Source: QPIN01 sp965224575 (GTDB lineage Bacteria > Pseudomonadota > Gammaproteobacteria > Methylococcales > Methylomonadaceae). Taken from it: a DNA stretch of 64,000 nt. Location of the stretch: assembly GCA_965224575.1 (NCBI GenBank), contig CBDCZQ010000006.1:1364001-1428000 (forward strand), written 5' to 3'. Positions 1 through 8,307 of the stretch are shown here, in pieces (position 1 is the stretch's first letter; each line of letters opens with the position of its first letter). The position numbers were made by a program, and so were the translations under genes. The notes under the pieces are model-generated. The model saw only the letters and a program-made list of their open reading frames with translations, was not told where the DNA came from and did not search any database.

Positions 1-1
1 C

Positions 2-148
2 GGTCAAGGGTGTAATCTGGATAAGATAACTTCTGGTTTTGGATTGCTTGGAATGGAAGAAAGAATAAATCTATTAGGTGGGAGCTTTAAAATACAGTCT
101 CAAGTCAATCAAGGCACGCAAATTAACGCCCAACTTCCATTATCCTAA
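2..148 (+). CDS. Histidine kinase, C-terminal fragment (NarX/DegS type)
   Basis: This is the last 48 codons of a gene that starts before the window. The peptide contains the G2-box region GFGLLGMEERINLLGG and ends with INAQLPLS, which is the end of a GHKL ATPase domain of the HisKA_3 (NarX/DegS-like) histidine kinases; GLLGM-ER--LLGG is the usual wording there. Such kinases normally pair with a NarL/LuxR-type response regulator. No intact regulator follows: a repeat fragment starts four bases after the stop codon, and beyond it there is only a possible relic of a receiver-domain start. The sensor part is outside the window, so the signal is unknown. Confidence 0.85.
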   Translation, partial: GQGCNLDKITSGFGLLGMEERINLLGGSFKIQSQVNQGTQINAQLPLS

Positions 149-152
149 ATAA

Positions 153-192
153 ACTCGCTATAAAATTCGCATACGTGACCGCGCGAAGTATA
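153..192 (+). repeat. Half copy of family A inverted-repeat element
   Basis: These 40 bases match the right-hand end of the complete family A elements at 11151-11316 and 21542-21706, ending in GACCGCGCGAAGTATA. Only one terminus is present, so this is a deletion relic. It lies four bases after the kinase stop codon. Confidence 0.8.
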
Positions 193-330
193 AAAGTTCT
201 TTTAATTGATGACCTTTTAGGTAACAAAATGGTTGCAAATTACACCAATCAGATTAAGAAAAAGCTGCATGTATACAAATTTGGCTCATATTGCTGTCAT
301 GCTAGGAATAATGAAACATTAATCTGTTAA
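193..330 (+). pseudogene. Possible relic of a response-regulator start
   Basis: Read from the end of the repeat fragment, the sequence encodes KVLLIDD, the strand-1 and acidic-pocket motif of a receiver domain, and then runs open for about 35 codons without further receiver similarity before a stop codon. A regulator gene is expected directly after the truncated kinase, so this may be what is left after an element insertion and deletion. The match is only seven residues long, so the call is tentative. Confidence 0.3.
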
Positions 331-1416
331 ATTAGTTTTTTGTGTGAAAATTTGAGTAAACTCATCATAACCAGACTTTTTTAACTCTTCAACAGGTATA
401 AATCGTAAAGATGCCGAATTTATGCAATAGCGTAGACCTGTTGGCTTAGGTCCATCTTTAAATAAGTGACCCAGATGAGAATTACCATATTTACTACGGA
501 CTTCAGTCCGAGGATAAATCAGTAAATAATCTGTATTTTCAACAATATGATTTGATTTTATCGGTTGGGTAAAACTAGGCCAGCCGGTACCCGATTTAAA
601 CTTATCTAATGATGAAAATAAAGGCTCTCCACTGACTATATCTACATAGATGCCTTGCCGTTTTTCATCCCAGTAAGTGTTATCAAATGCTTTTTCTGTT
701 GCATCTTGTTGAGTCACGTTGTATTGCAAAGATGAAAGCTGCTCGCGTATTTCTTCATCAGAAGGTTTTATATATTTTTGTGTGTTTTTTGTAGGTAATT
801 TTAGTTCTTCACCCCAAATTTTAGCCAAGTATTGGTCGCGCCCAGACCGGTAACGATAAAATTTATACTTAACAGGATGGGTCTTGTAATAATCCTGATG
901 ATAATCTTCTGCAGGATAAAAGTTTTTTAATGGGAGAATTTCGGTAACAATTTCTTTGCTATAACGAGCAGGTTTTTGCAATTGTTGTATTGAGAGTGTT
1001 GCATCTTTTTGTTGTTGATCATTATGATAAAAAATTACAGAACGATAGTGTTTTCCACGATCAACAAATTGACCATCGGCATCAGTCGGATCAATTTGAC
1101 GCCAGAAAGCTTGTAATAAATCATTATAATTAATAATTTTGGGGTCAAAATAAACTTGTACACTTTCTACATGGCCAGTTGTACCTGAAGAAACTTGCTC
1201 ATATGTTGGATTTTCTACATGTCCATCGCTATAGCCTGAAATAACTTTAGAAACACCAGAAACTTTTTCAAAATCCGATTCTGTACACCAAAAGCAGCCG
1301 CCTGCAAAAGTTGCTATTGATAATTCAGAATTGTAAATTGTTGCTTTATCAGGATTAGATTCGGCACATCCGGTCAATGTTATTATCCCAATTAATAATA
1401 AATATTTAATACTCAT
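319..1416 (-). CDS. msrAB: Lipoprotein peptide-methionine sulfoxide reductase MsrA-MsrB fusion
   Basis: A bifunctional enzyme that reduces both S- and R-methionine sulfoxide in proteins. The 365 residues start with a signal peptide and a lipobox (LTGC, Cys17), so it should be a membrane-anchored envelope protein. MsrA spans about 34-190 with the catalytic motif GGCFWC (Cys41). MsrB spans about 219-345 with SGTGWPSF and the catalytic Cys331 in RYCINSASLRF. The zinc-binding CxxC pairs of many MsrB proteins are absent (YVDIVSGEPLF instead), as in Neisseria PilB, and position 277 is Thr where PilB has its resolving Cys. There is no other Cys between 45 and 330. Start supported by AGGAG eight bases upstream. 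The electron donor is not encoded nearby. Confidence 0.95.
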   Translation of the reverse strand: MSIKYLLLIGIITLTGCAESNPDKATIYNSELSIATFAGGCFWCTESDFEKVSGVSKVISGYSDGHVENPTYEQVSSGTTGHVESVQVYFDPKIINYNDLLQAFWRQIDPTDADGQFVDRGKHYRSVIFYHNDQQQKDATLSIQQLQKPARYSKEIVTEILPLKNFYPAEDYHQDYYKTHPVKYKFYRYRSGRDQYLAKIWGEELKLPTKNTQKYIKPSDEEIREQLSSLQYNVTQQDATEKAFDNTYWDEKRQGIYVDIVSGEPLFSSLDKFKSGTGWPSFTQPIKSNHIVENTDYLLIYPRTEVRSKYGNSHLGHLFKDGPKPTGLRYCINSASLRFIPVEELKKSGYDEFTQIFTQKTNLTD

Positions 1417-1435
1417 TTACCTACTCCTAATCAAG

Positions 1436-1451
1436 ATTAATAGAGGTGCCC
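1436..1451. repeat. Terminal relic of family B element
   Basis: Sixteen bases, ATTAATAGAGGTGCCC, are the exact reverse complement of the left end of the family B element at 21881-21896. The relic lies just upstream of the msrAB ribosome binding site. A 16-base exact match is very unlikely by chance in 64 kb. Confidence 0.6.
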
Positions 1452-1495
1452 ATAAATTCATTATGGTCGCTTCTTTTAGATAAAGTTCGAAAAAA

Positions 1496-1945
1496 TTAGT
1501 TTTCAGAAATCAACTTAACTTCAAATAAAGTTCCCTTTACATCAACCACTTCAACTTGTTGACCTATTGGGCAGTCTTCCCCAAGAACCGTCCAGATTGA
1601 ATCATCAGCTTTTATCTTTCCACGCCCATTTTTAATTGGCTCAATCAAAGAAAAGGTTCTGCCAATATACTGAGCTCCACGTTTATTGAGTAAGGGATGG
1701 TCTGTTTCAGTATCATTTTTAAAACCATATTGTCGCCAAATAAGGATTGAAGTGATAGATAAAATAGCATAAATAATTAACTGAATTTCAAGACTGGTAG
1801 AAGGAAATAAAAATAAAACTGTTCCTACAATGAGCCCTGCTACAGATAGCCATAAAAAAAAGAAACCGGGTGCCAGTATTTCAATCCCTAATAAAAATAC
1901 TGCCAATACCCACCAATACCAAAATACAATCTCTAATTCAGTCAT
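1496..1945 (-). CDS. nfeD: NfeD-like membrane protein
   Basis: A short NfeD1b/YbbK-type protein of 149 residues. The N-terminal half holds two to three hydrophobic segments (about 5-30 and 33-66), and the C-terminal half (about 88-146) is a soluble OB-fold with the typical pattern GRTFSLIEPIKNGRGKIKAD...W. These proteins work with SPFH/stomatin partners in membrane microdomains. The partner gene lies directly upstream with three bases between the stop and this ATG, and AAGGGA precedes the start, so the two form an operon. Its exact biochemical role is not established for this family. Confidence 0.9.
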   Translation of the reverse strand: MTELEIVFWYWWVLAVFLLGIEILAPGFFFLWLSVAGLIVGTVLFLFPSTSLEIQLIIYAILSITSILIWRQYGFKNDTETDHPLLNKRGAQYIGRTFSLIEPIKNGRGKIKADDSIWTVLGEDCPIGQQVEVVDVKGTLFEVKLISEN

Positions 1946-1948
1946 TTT

Positions 1949-2860
1949 TTATCCCTTTTTAGACATTGCTTCTTTTGCCAGCTCACTAATACCACCTAGG
2001 GCACCAATAACATTGCCTGCTTCTAAAGGCATAAGCACTAATTTACTATTATCTGCTGTTGCAATTTCTTTTAGGGATTCCACATATTTTTGGGCGACAA
2101 AATAATTGATTGCTTGTACACTTCCATTCTCTATTGCCTCTGAAACTACCCTAGTTGCTGTTGCTTCTGCTTCAGCCAAACGTTCTCTAGCTTCTGCATC
2201 TCTATAAGCGGCTTCTTTACGTCCTTCTGCATCCAGAATAGCACCTTGTTTTTCACCTTCTGCACGTAAAATTTCTGCTTGCCTTAAGCCTTCCGCTTCA
2301 AGAATGGAGGCTCTTTTTTCTCGTTCTGCCTTCATTTGTCTCGCCATTGCATCAACTAGATCTCTTGGTGGGGCAATGTCTTTTATCTCAATTCTTGTCA
2401 CTTTAAGCCCCCAAGGGCTGGTTGCATCATCAACAACATTTAATAATCTGGCATTAATTTCATCTCTTTTTGATAAAAGTTCATCCAAATCCATAGATCC
2501 CATGACTGTTCGGATATTGGTCATTACCAGATTAAGAACAGCCATTTCAAGATGATTAACTTCATAAGAGGCTTTAGCTGCATCCATAATCTGAAAAAAC
2601 ACAACACCATCAACTGTGACCATGGCATTGTCTTTGGTAATAATTTCTTGAGAAGGAACGTCTCTAACCTGCTCCATCATATTAAGTTTATTACCAATTT
2701 TATCTATAATCGGCATAATGATATTTAAACCAGGTGTTAATGTATTGGTATAACGCCCAAAACGCTCAACGGTATATTCCGTACCCTGAGGAACAGATTT
2801 CACACTCATAAATACCAATAAAATGGCAAAACCTAAAATAACTAACGCAAAAGTACCCAT
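1949..2860 (-). CDS. qmcA: SPFH/band 7 membrane protein (QmcA-like)
   Basis: A stomatin/prohibitin-family protein, 303 residues from the chosen start. One N-terminal membrane anchor (about 2-24) is followed by the SPFH domain beginning VPQGTEYTVERFGRY and a long coiled-coil rich in Ala, Glu and Arg (about 190-260). The reading frame extends 21 codons further upstream (to 2923), but the internal ATG at 2860 has AAGGAA about nine bases ahead and starts directly with the membrane anchor, so I chose it. It is the first gene of a two-gene unit with the NfeD-like protein and probably forms oligomers in the inner membrane facing the periplasm. Confidence 0.93.
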   Translation of the reverse strand: MGTFALVILGFAILLVFMSVKSVPQGTEYTVERFGRYTNTLTPGLNIIMPIIDKIGNKLNMMEQVRDVPSQEIITKDNAMVTVDGVVFFQIMDAAKASYEVNHLEMAVLNLVMTNIRTVMGSMDLDELLSKRDEINARLLNVVDDATSPWGLKVTRIEIKDIAPPRDLVDAMARQMKAEREKRASILEAEGLRQAEILRAEGEKQGAILDAEGRKEAAYRDAEARERLAEAEATATRVVSEAIENGSVQAINYFVAQKYVESLKEIATADNSKLVLMPLEAGNVIGALGGISELAKEAMSKKG

Positions 2861-2948
2861 AATAATTTTCCTTTTTTGTTGCAAAAATATGTTTTGCTCA
2901 TAATAATGTATATTATGCGTCAATTAAAAGAAATAACGGAAAATAATA

Positions 2949-3233
2949 ATGATAATTTTATCGATTAACCTATTGATTTTATCTGTAGGCCTTCTGATAG
3001 TGGGATTGATTAAACCAGGCTGGATTTTATTTTGGATGGAAAAACCGGGCAGAATGCCGATAATTATTTTATCATCAGTTTTGTTTATGATTGGGGTGGT
3101 TATGTTTACTGAGGCTAACCTTGAAAATGAGACTGCAAAAAAAGCACCACCAGCTACCCAAGCAAAAGAAGTTTCAGAAACACCCATACCGGCAGTTGAT
3201 GATAAAACAAAAACTATTAAAGAAGTAAAATAA
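2949..3233 (+). CDS. Small two-helix membrane protein of unknown function
   Basis: A 94-residue protein with two hydrophobic helices (about 2-20 and 37-53) separated by a short loop carrying KPGWILFWMEKPGRMP, then a charged, Ala/Pro/Lys-rich tail. I do not recognise a named family. It is divergent from the SPFH gene, with 88 bases between the two starts; a weak ribosome binding site (CGGA) lies upstream of the ATG. The hydrophobic N-terminus followed by a low-complexity polar tail suggests an inner-membrane protein. Confidence 0.7.
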   Translation: MIILSINLLILSVGLLIVGLIKPGWILFWMEKPGRMPIIILSSVLFMIGVVMFTEANLENETAKKAPPATQAKEVSETPIPAVDDKTKTIKEVK

Positions 3234-3260
3234 TTTTTTTAGTGTTAAAGGAATGTTTTT

Positions 3261-3348
3261 TGTAGGTTGGGCTAACGGCTTTATCGTTAACCCAACATTT
3301 TTGCAAAAGTGGCGTTGGGTTGCCAAAGAGACGGCAGCCCAACCTACA
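3261..3348. repeat. GTAGGTTGGG palindromic repeat, copy 1
   Basis: An 88-base imperfect palindrome with outer arms TGTAGGTTGGGCT / AGCCCAACCTACA and inner arms AACCCAAC / GTTGGGTT. It lies 28 bases after the stop codon of the small membrane protein gene and downstream of the convergent GlcG-like gene, so it could act as a transcript end for both. Orientation is opposite to most other copies. Confidence 0.9.
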
Positions 3349-3412
3349 ATGTTTTTATTCCATCAAACTGCCTTAATACGAACATAAATCCTGTGCCAAA
3401 ATGTACAAGTTT

Positions 3413-3841
3413 CTATATACCTGCACTAAACCCAGCTTCTTTAATCCCTGCAACAGCACTACGTTCATCTTGATCAGAAATATCGCCACTGATACCGACT
3501 GCACCAAGAATATTATTATCTTCATCTCTAATCAACACACCGCCTGGAACAGGCATAACCTTTCCTCCAGCAATATCGACCAAAGCGTTCATAAAGGCAG
3601 GACGCTGTTCAGCCATAACGGCTAAACTACGAGAAGACATCCCCATATTTACTGCGCCCCAGGCTTTTGCTATCGCAATATCATATTTTAGTGGCGTTGC
3701 ACCGTCTTCTCTTTGCATGGCTTTTATTGAACCATTTTCATCTAACACCACAACTGTTAAGGGTTTACAGTTAAGTCTGCGTGCCGTTGTTAAAGCACCA
3801 TGAATGATTTGATTTGATTTTTTTAGTGTTAATACAGACAT
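3413..3841 (-). CDS. GlcG/HbpS-family protein
   Basis: A 142-residue protein of the GlcG/HbpS (DUF336) family. Diagnostic stretches are ALTTARRLNCKPLTVVVLDENG, a central AIAKAWGAVNMGMSSR, and the C-terminal PVPGGVLIRDEDNNILGAVGISGD. Members form small alpha/beta oligomers; some bind haem or corrinoids, and others sit near glycolate or diol metabolism genes, but the cellular role varies. No signal peptide is visible. The gene stands alone here, convergent with the preceding small gene and sharing direction with tesA, so context does not specify a substrate. Confidence 0.88.
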   Translation of the reverse strand: MSVLTLKKSNQIIHGALTTARRLNCKPLTVVVLDENGSIKAMQREDGATPLKYDIAIAKAWGAVNMGMSSRSLAVMAEQRPAFMNALVDIAGGKVMPVPGGVLIRDEDNNILGAVGISGDISDQDERSAVAGIKEAGFSAGI

Positions 3842-3896
3842 TATATACTCAGTCGTTTTTTGTAATAGTATAGCGAGAACAAAGATTAACTGTTAA

Positions 3897-4502
3897 TTAT
3901 AGCTCTAAAACAGACTTTATGTAGGGCCATATTTTTTTAGCGATTATTGGTTGGGCTTTTTCGTTAGGATGTAATCCATCACTAATCATCATTTCTTTTG
4001 CCAAAGCGACATCTTTCAATATAAAAGGAACAAGAGGAATATTCATTTCTTTGGCTAAATCAGGATAAACATTGTAAAACATGTCTACATAACGTTTGCC
4101 ATAATTTGGCGGAATACGCATACCCAACAATAAAACCTTTGCTCCAGCTTGTTGTGAGCGAGTAATTATTTCAGCAAGGTTACTTTTCATTTTTTTCGGT
4201 GATAAACCTTGAAGGCCATCATTTGCACCTAATTCCAGCAAAACTAGCTCTGGTTTGTGTTGAGCTAATGCTTTATCAATACGCGCAAGCCCACCTGCTG
4301 AGGTATCACCAGAAATGCTTTCGTTAAAAAAAGTATAAGTTTTATTTTCTTGATCAAGCTTTTGCTGTAATAATGCAACCCAGCCTTTTTTTATATCTAT
4401 TTTATAAGCGGCACTTAAGCTATCTCCTAATACAACGATAGATTTAGCAAATATTGTCGTTGAATAGAGTGAAACGACCAACACCAAACAAATTTTTAAC
4501 AT
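3897..4502 (-). CDS. tesA: Periplasmic GDSL esterase TesA (thioesterase I / lysophospholipase)
   Basis: A 201-residue SGNH hydrolase with a cleavable signal peptide (probable cut after Ala19, IFA-KS). Block I is VLGDSLSAAY with nucleophile Ser28, block III is GANDG (Asn94), and block V is SDGLHPN with Asp175 and His178. The family hydrolyses acyl-CoA thioesters, lysophospholipids and arylesters in the periplasm. It is divergent from ybbA, and the two ATG start codons share the central bases of one CATG, so both transcripts must start inside the opposite gene. The same tesA/ybbA/ybbP arrangement is found in Escherichia coli. Confidence 0.95.
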   Translation of the reverse strand: MLKICLVLVVSLYSTTIFAKSIVVLGDSLSAAYKIDIKKGWVALLQQKLDQENKTYTFFNESISGDTSAGGLARIDKALAQHKPELVLLELGANDGLQGLSPKKMKSNLAEIITRSQQAGAKVLLLGMRIPPNYGKRYVDMFYNVYPDLAKEMNIPLVPFILKDVALAKEMMISDGLHPNEKAQPIIAKKIWPYIKSVLEL

Positions 4503-5178
4503 GTCAAAGACTCACTTAAATATTATTGAAACAGAAAACCTAGGTAAAACAGTACTTACTTCTGATGGATCATTGGATATTCTGTCATCGGTAACGCTAA
4601 CAATCAAATCGGGAGAAAGTTTAGCCATTGTTGGCGCCTCAGGATCAGGGAAATCTACCTTACTTAGCCTATTGGCAGGGTTAGATACACCGACACAGGG
4701 AAGCATACTCTTAAAAGGACAAAATTTAACTACTATGGATGAAGATGGTAGAGCAGAAATAAGAAATCAGTCTGTTGGGTTTGTTTTTCAGTCATTTCAA
4801 TTATTGCCTGGTTTAACCGCATTGGAAAATGTGATGTTGCCATTAGAATTAAGAGGCGATAAAAAGGCAAAAGAGTTGGCCTCCAATTTGTTGGATAGAG
4901 TAGGGTTAAGCCATCGTTTAACCCATACACCGATGAAACTTTCAGGCGGTGAGCAACAGCGTGTTGCATTAGCTAGAGCGTTTGTAACCGAACCCGCTAT
5001 TCTTTTTGCCGATGAGCCTACGGGTAATCTGGATAGTAAAACCGGTGAGCATATTATTGAATTATTGTTTGAACTTAATCAAGAAAAACAGACAACTCTT
5101 ATTTTAGTGACACATGACAATGCCTTGGCAACACGATGTCAACGTACTATTAAACTTGAAGCTGGGCATATGATATGA
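4501..5178 (+). CDS. ybbA: ABC transporter ATPase YbbA (LolD-like)
   Basis: A 225-residue ATPase of the MacB/LolD class. Walker A is GASGSGKST (45-53), the Q-loop lies in VFQSFQLLPGLTALENV, the signature is LSGGEQQRVALA and Walker B is ILFADEPTGNLDS, followed by the switch histidine in LVTHD. Its partner is the FtsX-type permease encoded immediately downstream with a four-base ATGA overlap. This class of transporter acts on lipids or lipoproteins in the inner membrane, or as a mechanotransmission complex; the substrate of YbbA-YbbP is unknown. The gene shares its start codon bases with tesA. Confidence 0.94.
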   Translation: MSKTHLNIIETENLGKTVLTSDGSLDILSSVTLTIKSGESLAIVGASGSGKSTLLSLLAGLDTPTQGSILLKGQNLTTMDEDGRAEIRNQSVGFVFQSFQLLPGLTALENVMLPLELRGDKKAKELASNLLDRVGLSHRLTHTPMKLSGGEQQRVALARAFVTEPAILFADEPTGNLDSKTGEHIIELLFELNQEKQTTLILVTHDNALATRCQRTIKLEAGHMI

Positions 5179-7655
5179 GTCGGTCTGTTTTAGCTCTAAA
5201 ATTATTGATTCGTGACGGACGAAGTGGTGAACTGACCATTTTAGTGTTGGCTTTGATTATTGCAGTGACCAGTTCAACGGCTATCAGTTTATTTGCAGAT
5301 CGCTTACATCGCACTATGAGCACACAAGCCGCTGAATTTTTAGCGGCTGATTTAGTTATCACCAGCCCAGCTTTAATTCCAGAACTTTGGACAAAAGAAG
5401 CTAGTCAACTTAAGCTAAGCCATGCCAGAACAGCAGAGTTTTCAACTGTACTAATGGAAAATGATGAAATACTACTTGCAGGTATTAAAGCTGTTAGCAA
5501 TCACTACCCTTTAAGAGGCTTTTTAAAATCCACAGTTTCAGACTATACAGAAGAAAAAATATCACATAAAGGACCAAACCAAGGAGAGGCCTGGACAGAT
5601 AAACGAGTTTTATCGGCCTTAAAACTGAAACTAGGCGATAGTTTAATTGTGGGTGAAAAGGCTTTAATCATTAGTCAAATTATTACTTATGAACCTGATA
5701 AAAGAGGTGATCTTTACAGTTTATCACCTCGGGTGATGATTAATGATGCTGACCTTGACGCTACACAAGTCCTAAAACCTGGTAGCCATGTACATTATTT
5801 TTTTCAATTTAGTGGCGAAGCAGAACCAATAGTTCAATTCAACCAATGGCTAAAACCTCAACTTCTAGTCTCTCAACGCATAATGGATATACATGAGGAT
5901 CGCCCAGAACTGGGGACTGCTTTAAGTAGGGCAGAACGGTATTTAGGTTTATCCAGCATTATCGTTATTTTAATTGCAGGTGTGGCTATTGCCATGTCTA
6001 CGCGCCGATATAGTGAACGTCACTTTAATGCAACGGCTATTTTGCGCTGTTTAGGTTGTAAACAAAATGAGATTTTGTGGCTTTATTTTTTTCAATTCTT
6101 AATTTTAGGTATTATCGCTAGTACTTTAGGAACGCTATTTGGTTGGTTTGCTCAAGAAGCATTATTCCATTTATTAAGAGATTTGTTGCCTGCTAAAGTT
6201 TCTGTACCGAGTTTTATTTCAGTTTTTATAGGATTTTTTACGGGGTTAGCTATTTTATTTGGATTTGCCTTACCTCCTTTGTTGCGGTTGAAAAAAGTAT
6301 CACCTTTGCGTGTGTTACGAAGGGAGTTAGAACCTTTACCCACCAGTGCTTGGCTGGTTTATAGTTTGGCATTGTCACTAATTAGCATTTTGATCTGGCA
6401 ATATACGCAAGATCTTAAAATGACAATGACAATTATCGGTGGTGGGTTAATCATCACATTTGTGTTTGGATTAATACTTTATGCCTTTCTGATTCAGTGT
6501 CGTAAACTTTTACCTTTACTGGGTTTAAGCTGGCGATTTGGTTTGCAGGGTCTGGTTAAAAATCCTAAAGCTAGTGTGAGCCAAATATTGGCTTTTAGCA
6601 TCACACTACTTGCCATGATACTTAGTTATTCAGTCAGAAATGATTTATTAGATGATTGGCAAAATCAGTTACCTGATAACGCACCTAATCATTTTGTGCT
6701 TAATGTTTTTCCAGAAAAAGTGAGTCCTTTTAAGCAACTATTAAAACAGAAAAATATTAGTAATGTAGATTTGTACCCTGTTGTGCGAGGTCGTTTAGTT
6801 AGAATAAATGATATTGCAGTACAACAAATTGTCAGCAAAGACTCACAAGGCGAAAGAGCGACACATAGAGATTTAAGTCTGACTTGGGCAGAACAACTTC
6901 CTGAAGATAACAAAACCATAACAGGGCAATGGAATGTTAAACAAAAAGGTCAGGTTTCAATAGAAGAAAAACTGGCTAAAAGTTTGAAAATCATCTTAGG
7001 AGATAAACTAACTTTTACTATAGGCAGTCAACAACTAGATGCAAAGGTATCGCATATCCGCAGTGTGCAGTGGGATACAATGAAACCTAATTTCTACATG
7101 GTTTTTGCACCTGAAACACTCAATGGATATCCAACAACATACCTTACTAGCTTTTATATCGCTGAAAAAGATAAAAATATCTTAAATGCCTTGGTTAAAA
7201 AATTTCCTGGCATCACTATTTTAGAAGTAGATGCCATGCTAAAACAATTTAAAACTATTCTTACACAGCTTACAACCGCAATAAATTATTTACTTTATTT
7301 TGCACTGCTTGCAGGATTTACGGTGTTATTTGCTGCGGTTTATTCAACATTAGATAGTCGGATATTTGAAGGGACATTAATGAGGACACTAGGTGCCAGC
7401 CGTGCCTTGTTAAGAAAAGCACATTTAGTAGAGTTTGCTTTGCTTGGCTTAATTTCAGGTTTTGTAGCTGTATTTATGTCAGAAGCGATTCTATTCGCTT
7501 TATATACTTATGTATTACACCTTGATTATCACATAAACTGGATGTTGTGGATGGGGATACCATTAATCAGTACCGTTTGTATTATGCTGACAGGGTTTTG
7601 GGGGCTACGTCGTGTAGTAAAGCAATCACCTATGCAAGTTTTGCGTGAAATATAA
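5175..7655 (+). CDS. ybbP: FtsX-family ABC permease YbbP
   Basis: An 826-residue inner-membrane permease with the full YbbP layout: an N-terminal helix (about 22-42), a periplasmic domain, three helices around 255-370, a central hydrophobic region (about 390-490), a second periplasmic domain, and three C-terminal helices from about 700 onward ending at VLREI. Two FtsX modules are visible, each with a loop of the kind ATAILRCLGCKQNEI and GTLMRTLGASRALL. It is translationally coupled to ybbA by ATGA overlap. Together with TesA across the divergent start the set resembles the E. coli locus, pointing to an envelope lipid-related role by inference. Confidence 0.93.
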   Translation: MSRSVLALKLLIRDGRSGELTILVLALIIAVTSSTAISLFADRLHRTMSTQAAEFLAADLVITSPALIPELWTKEASQLKLSHARTAEFSTVLMENDEILLAGIKAVSNHYPLRGFLKSTVSDYTEEKISHKGPNQGEAWTDKRVLSALKLKLGDSLIVGEKALIISQIITYEPDKRGDLYSLSPRVMINDADLDATQVLKPGSHVHYFFQFSGEAEPIVQFNQWLKPQLLVSQRIMDIHEDRPELGTALSRAERYLGLSSIIVILIAGVAIAMSTRRYSERHFNATAILRCLGCKQNEILWLYFFQFLILGIIASTLGTLFGWFAQEALFHLLRDLLPAKVSVPSFISVFIGFFTGLAILFGFALPPLLRLKKVSPLRVLRRELEPLPTSAWLVYSLALSLISILIWQYTQDLKMTMTIIGGGLIITFVFGLILYAFLIQCRKLLPLLGLSWRFGLQGLVKNPKASVSQILAFSITLLAMILSYSVRNDLLDDWQNQLPDNAPNHFVLNVFPEKVSPFKQLLKQKNISNVDLYPVVRGRLVRINDIAVQQIVSKDSQGERATHRDLSLTWAEQLPEDNKTITGQWNVKQKGQVSIEEKLAKSLKIILGDKLTFTIGSQQLDAKVSHIRSVQWDTMKPNFYMVFAPETLNGYPTTYLTSFYIAEKDKNILNALVKKFPGITILEVDAMLKQFKTILTQLTTAINYLLYFALLAGFTVLFAAVYSTLDSRIFEGTLMRTLGASRALLRKAHLVEFALLGLISGFVAVFMSEAILFALYTYVLHLDYHINWMLWMGIPLISTVCIMLTGFWGLRRVVKQSPMQVLREI

Positions 7656-7762
7656 TTGTTTCAGCCTTTGGCAACGGCGATCTTTTTTATTTTGTCTATA
7701 CTTATAGTCATAAGAATTCCTATGCCTAGAAAAAATAGCCTAGAAATATAAAAATACACGTA

Positions 7763-8302
7763 ATGAAACTAAAAATCACACCAAATAATACTCGGCGAGA
7801 TCTTGGCTCAGAAGACTTTATAGTAACCAAAACTGATACAAAAGGCCGTATAACATATGCGAACCGTATTTTTATGGATATTGCAGGTTTAACTGAATCT
7901 GAATTACTGGGCATACAACATAATATTATTCGCCACCCTGACATGCCAAGAGGTGTTTTTAATTTTTTATGGGAAACATTAAAAGCAGGAGATGAATTTT
8001 TTGGTTTTGTTAAAAACCTCTGTTCAGACGGAGGTTATTATTGGGTTTTTGCCAATATTACACCTGATTATGATAAAGATGGAAAATTACAAGGCTATTA
8101 TTCTGTGAGACGCCAGCCCCCCCAATCTGCTCTGGATATTTTAATGCCTATTTATAAAGAGATGTTAACCATAGAATCTAGCGGTTCTAAAAAAGAAGCA
8201 ACAGAAAAATCAATGTCTTATTTAAATGATAAAATGACTCAAACAGGTGAAAAAAGTTACGAAAATTTTGTTTTAAACTTATATAAACCAAACGGGGTAT
8301 AA
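7763..8302 (+). CDS. Aer-like PAS-domain sensor protein
   Basis: A 179-residue soluble protein with one PAS domain (about 18-125). The stretch DIAGLTESELLGIQHNIIRHPDMP is typical of Aer-type aerotaxis PAS domains, which bind FAD, and the downstream GYYWVFANITP...GYYSVRR completes the fold. There is no transmembrane segment or signalling domain, in contrast to full-length Aer. The chemoreceptor gene five bases downstream starts with two membrane helices and no sensor domain, so the two proteins look like a split Aer. No strong ribosome binding site is visible upstream of the ATG. Confidence 0.88.
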   Translation: MKLKITPNNTRRDLGSEDFIVTKTDTKGRITYANRIFMDIAGLTESELLGIQHNIIRHPDMPRGVFNFLWETLKAGDEFFGFVKNLCSDGGYYWVFANITPDYDKDGKLQGYYSVRRQPPQSALDILMPIYKEMLTIESSGSKKEATEKSMSYLNDKMTQTGEKSYENFVLNLYKPNGV

Positions 8303-8307
8303 GATTA

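Noticed and set aside
1830..2105. Plus-strand frame within the NfeD/SPFH genes
   Set aside because: It overlaps two well-supported genes, has no family match and no ribosome binding site.
2924..3187. Minus-strand frame opposite the small membrane protein gene
   Set aside because: It is antisense to a better-supported gene with hydrophobic helices; its sequence resembles nothing.
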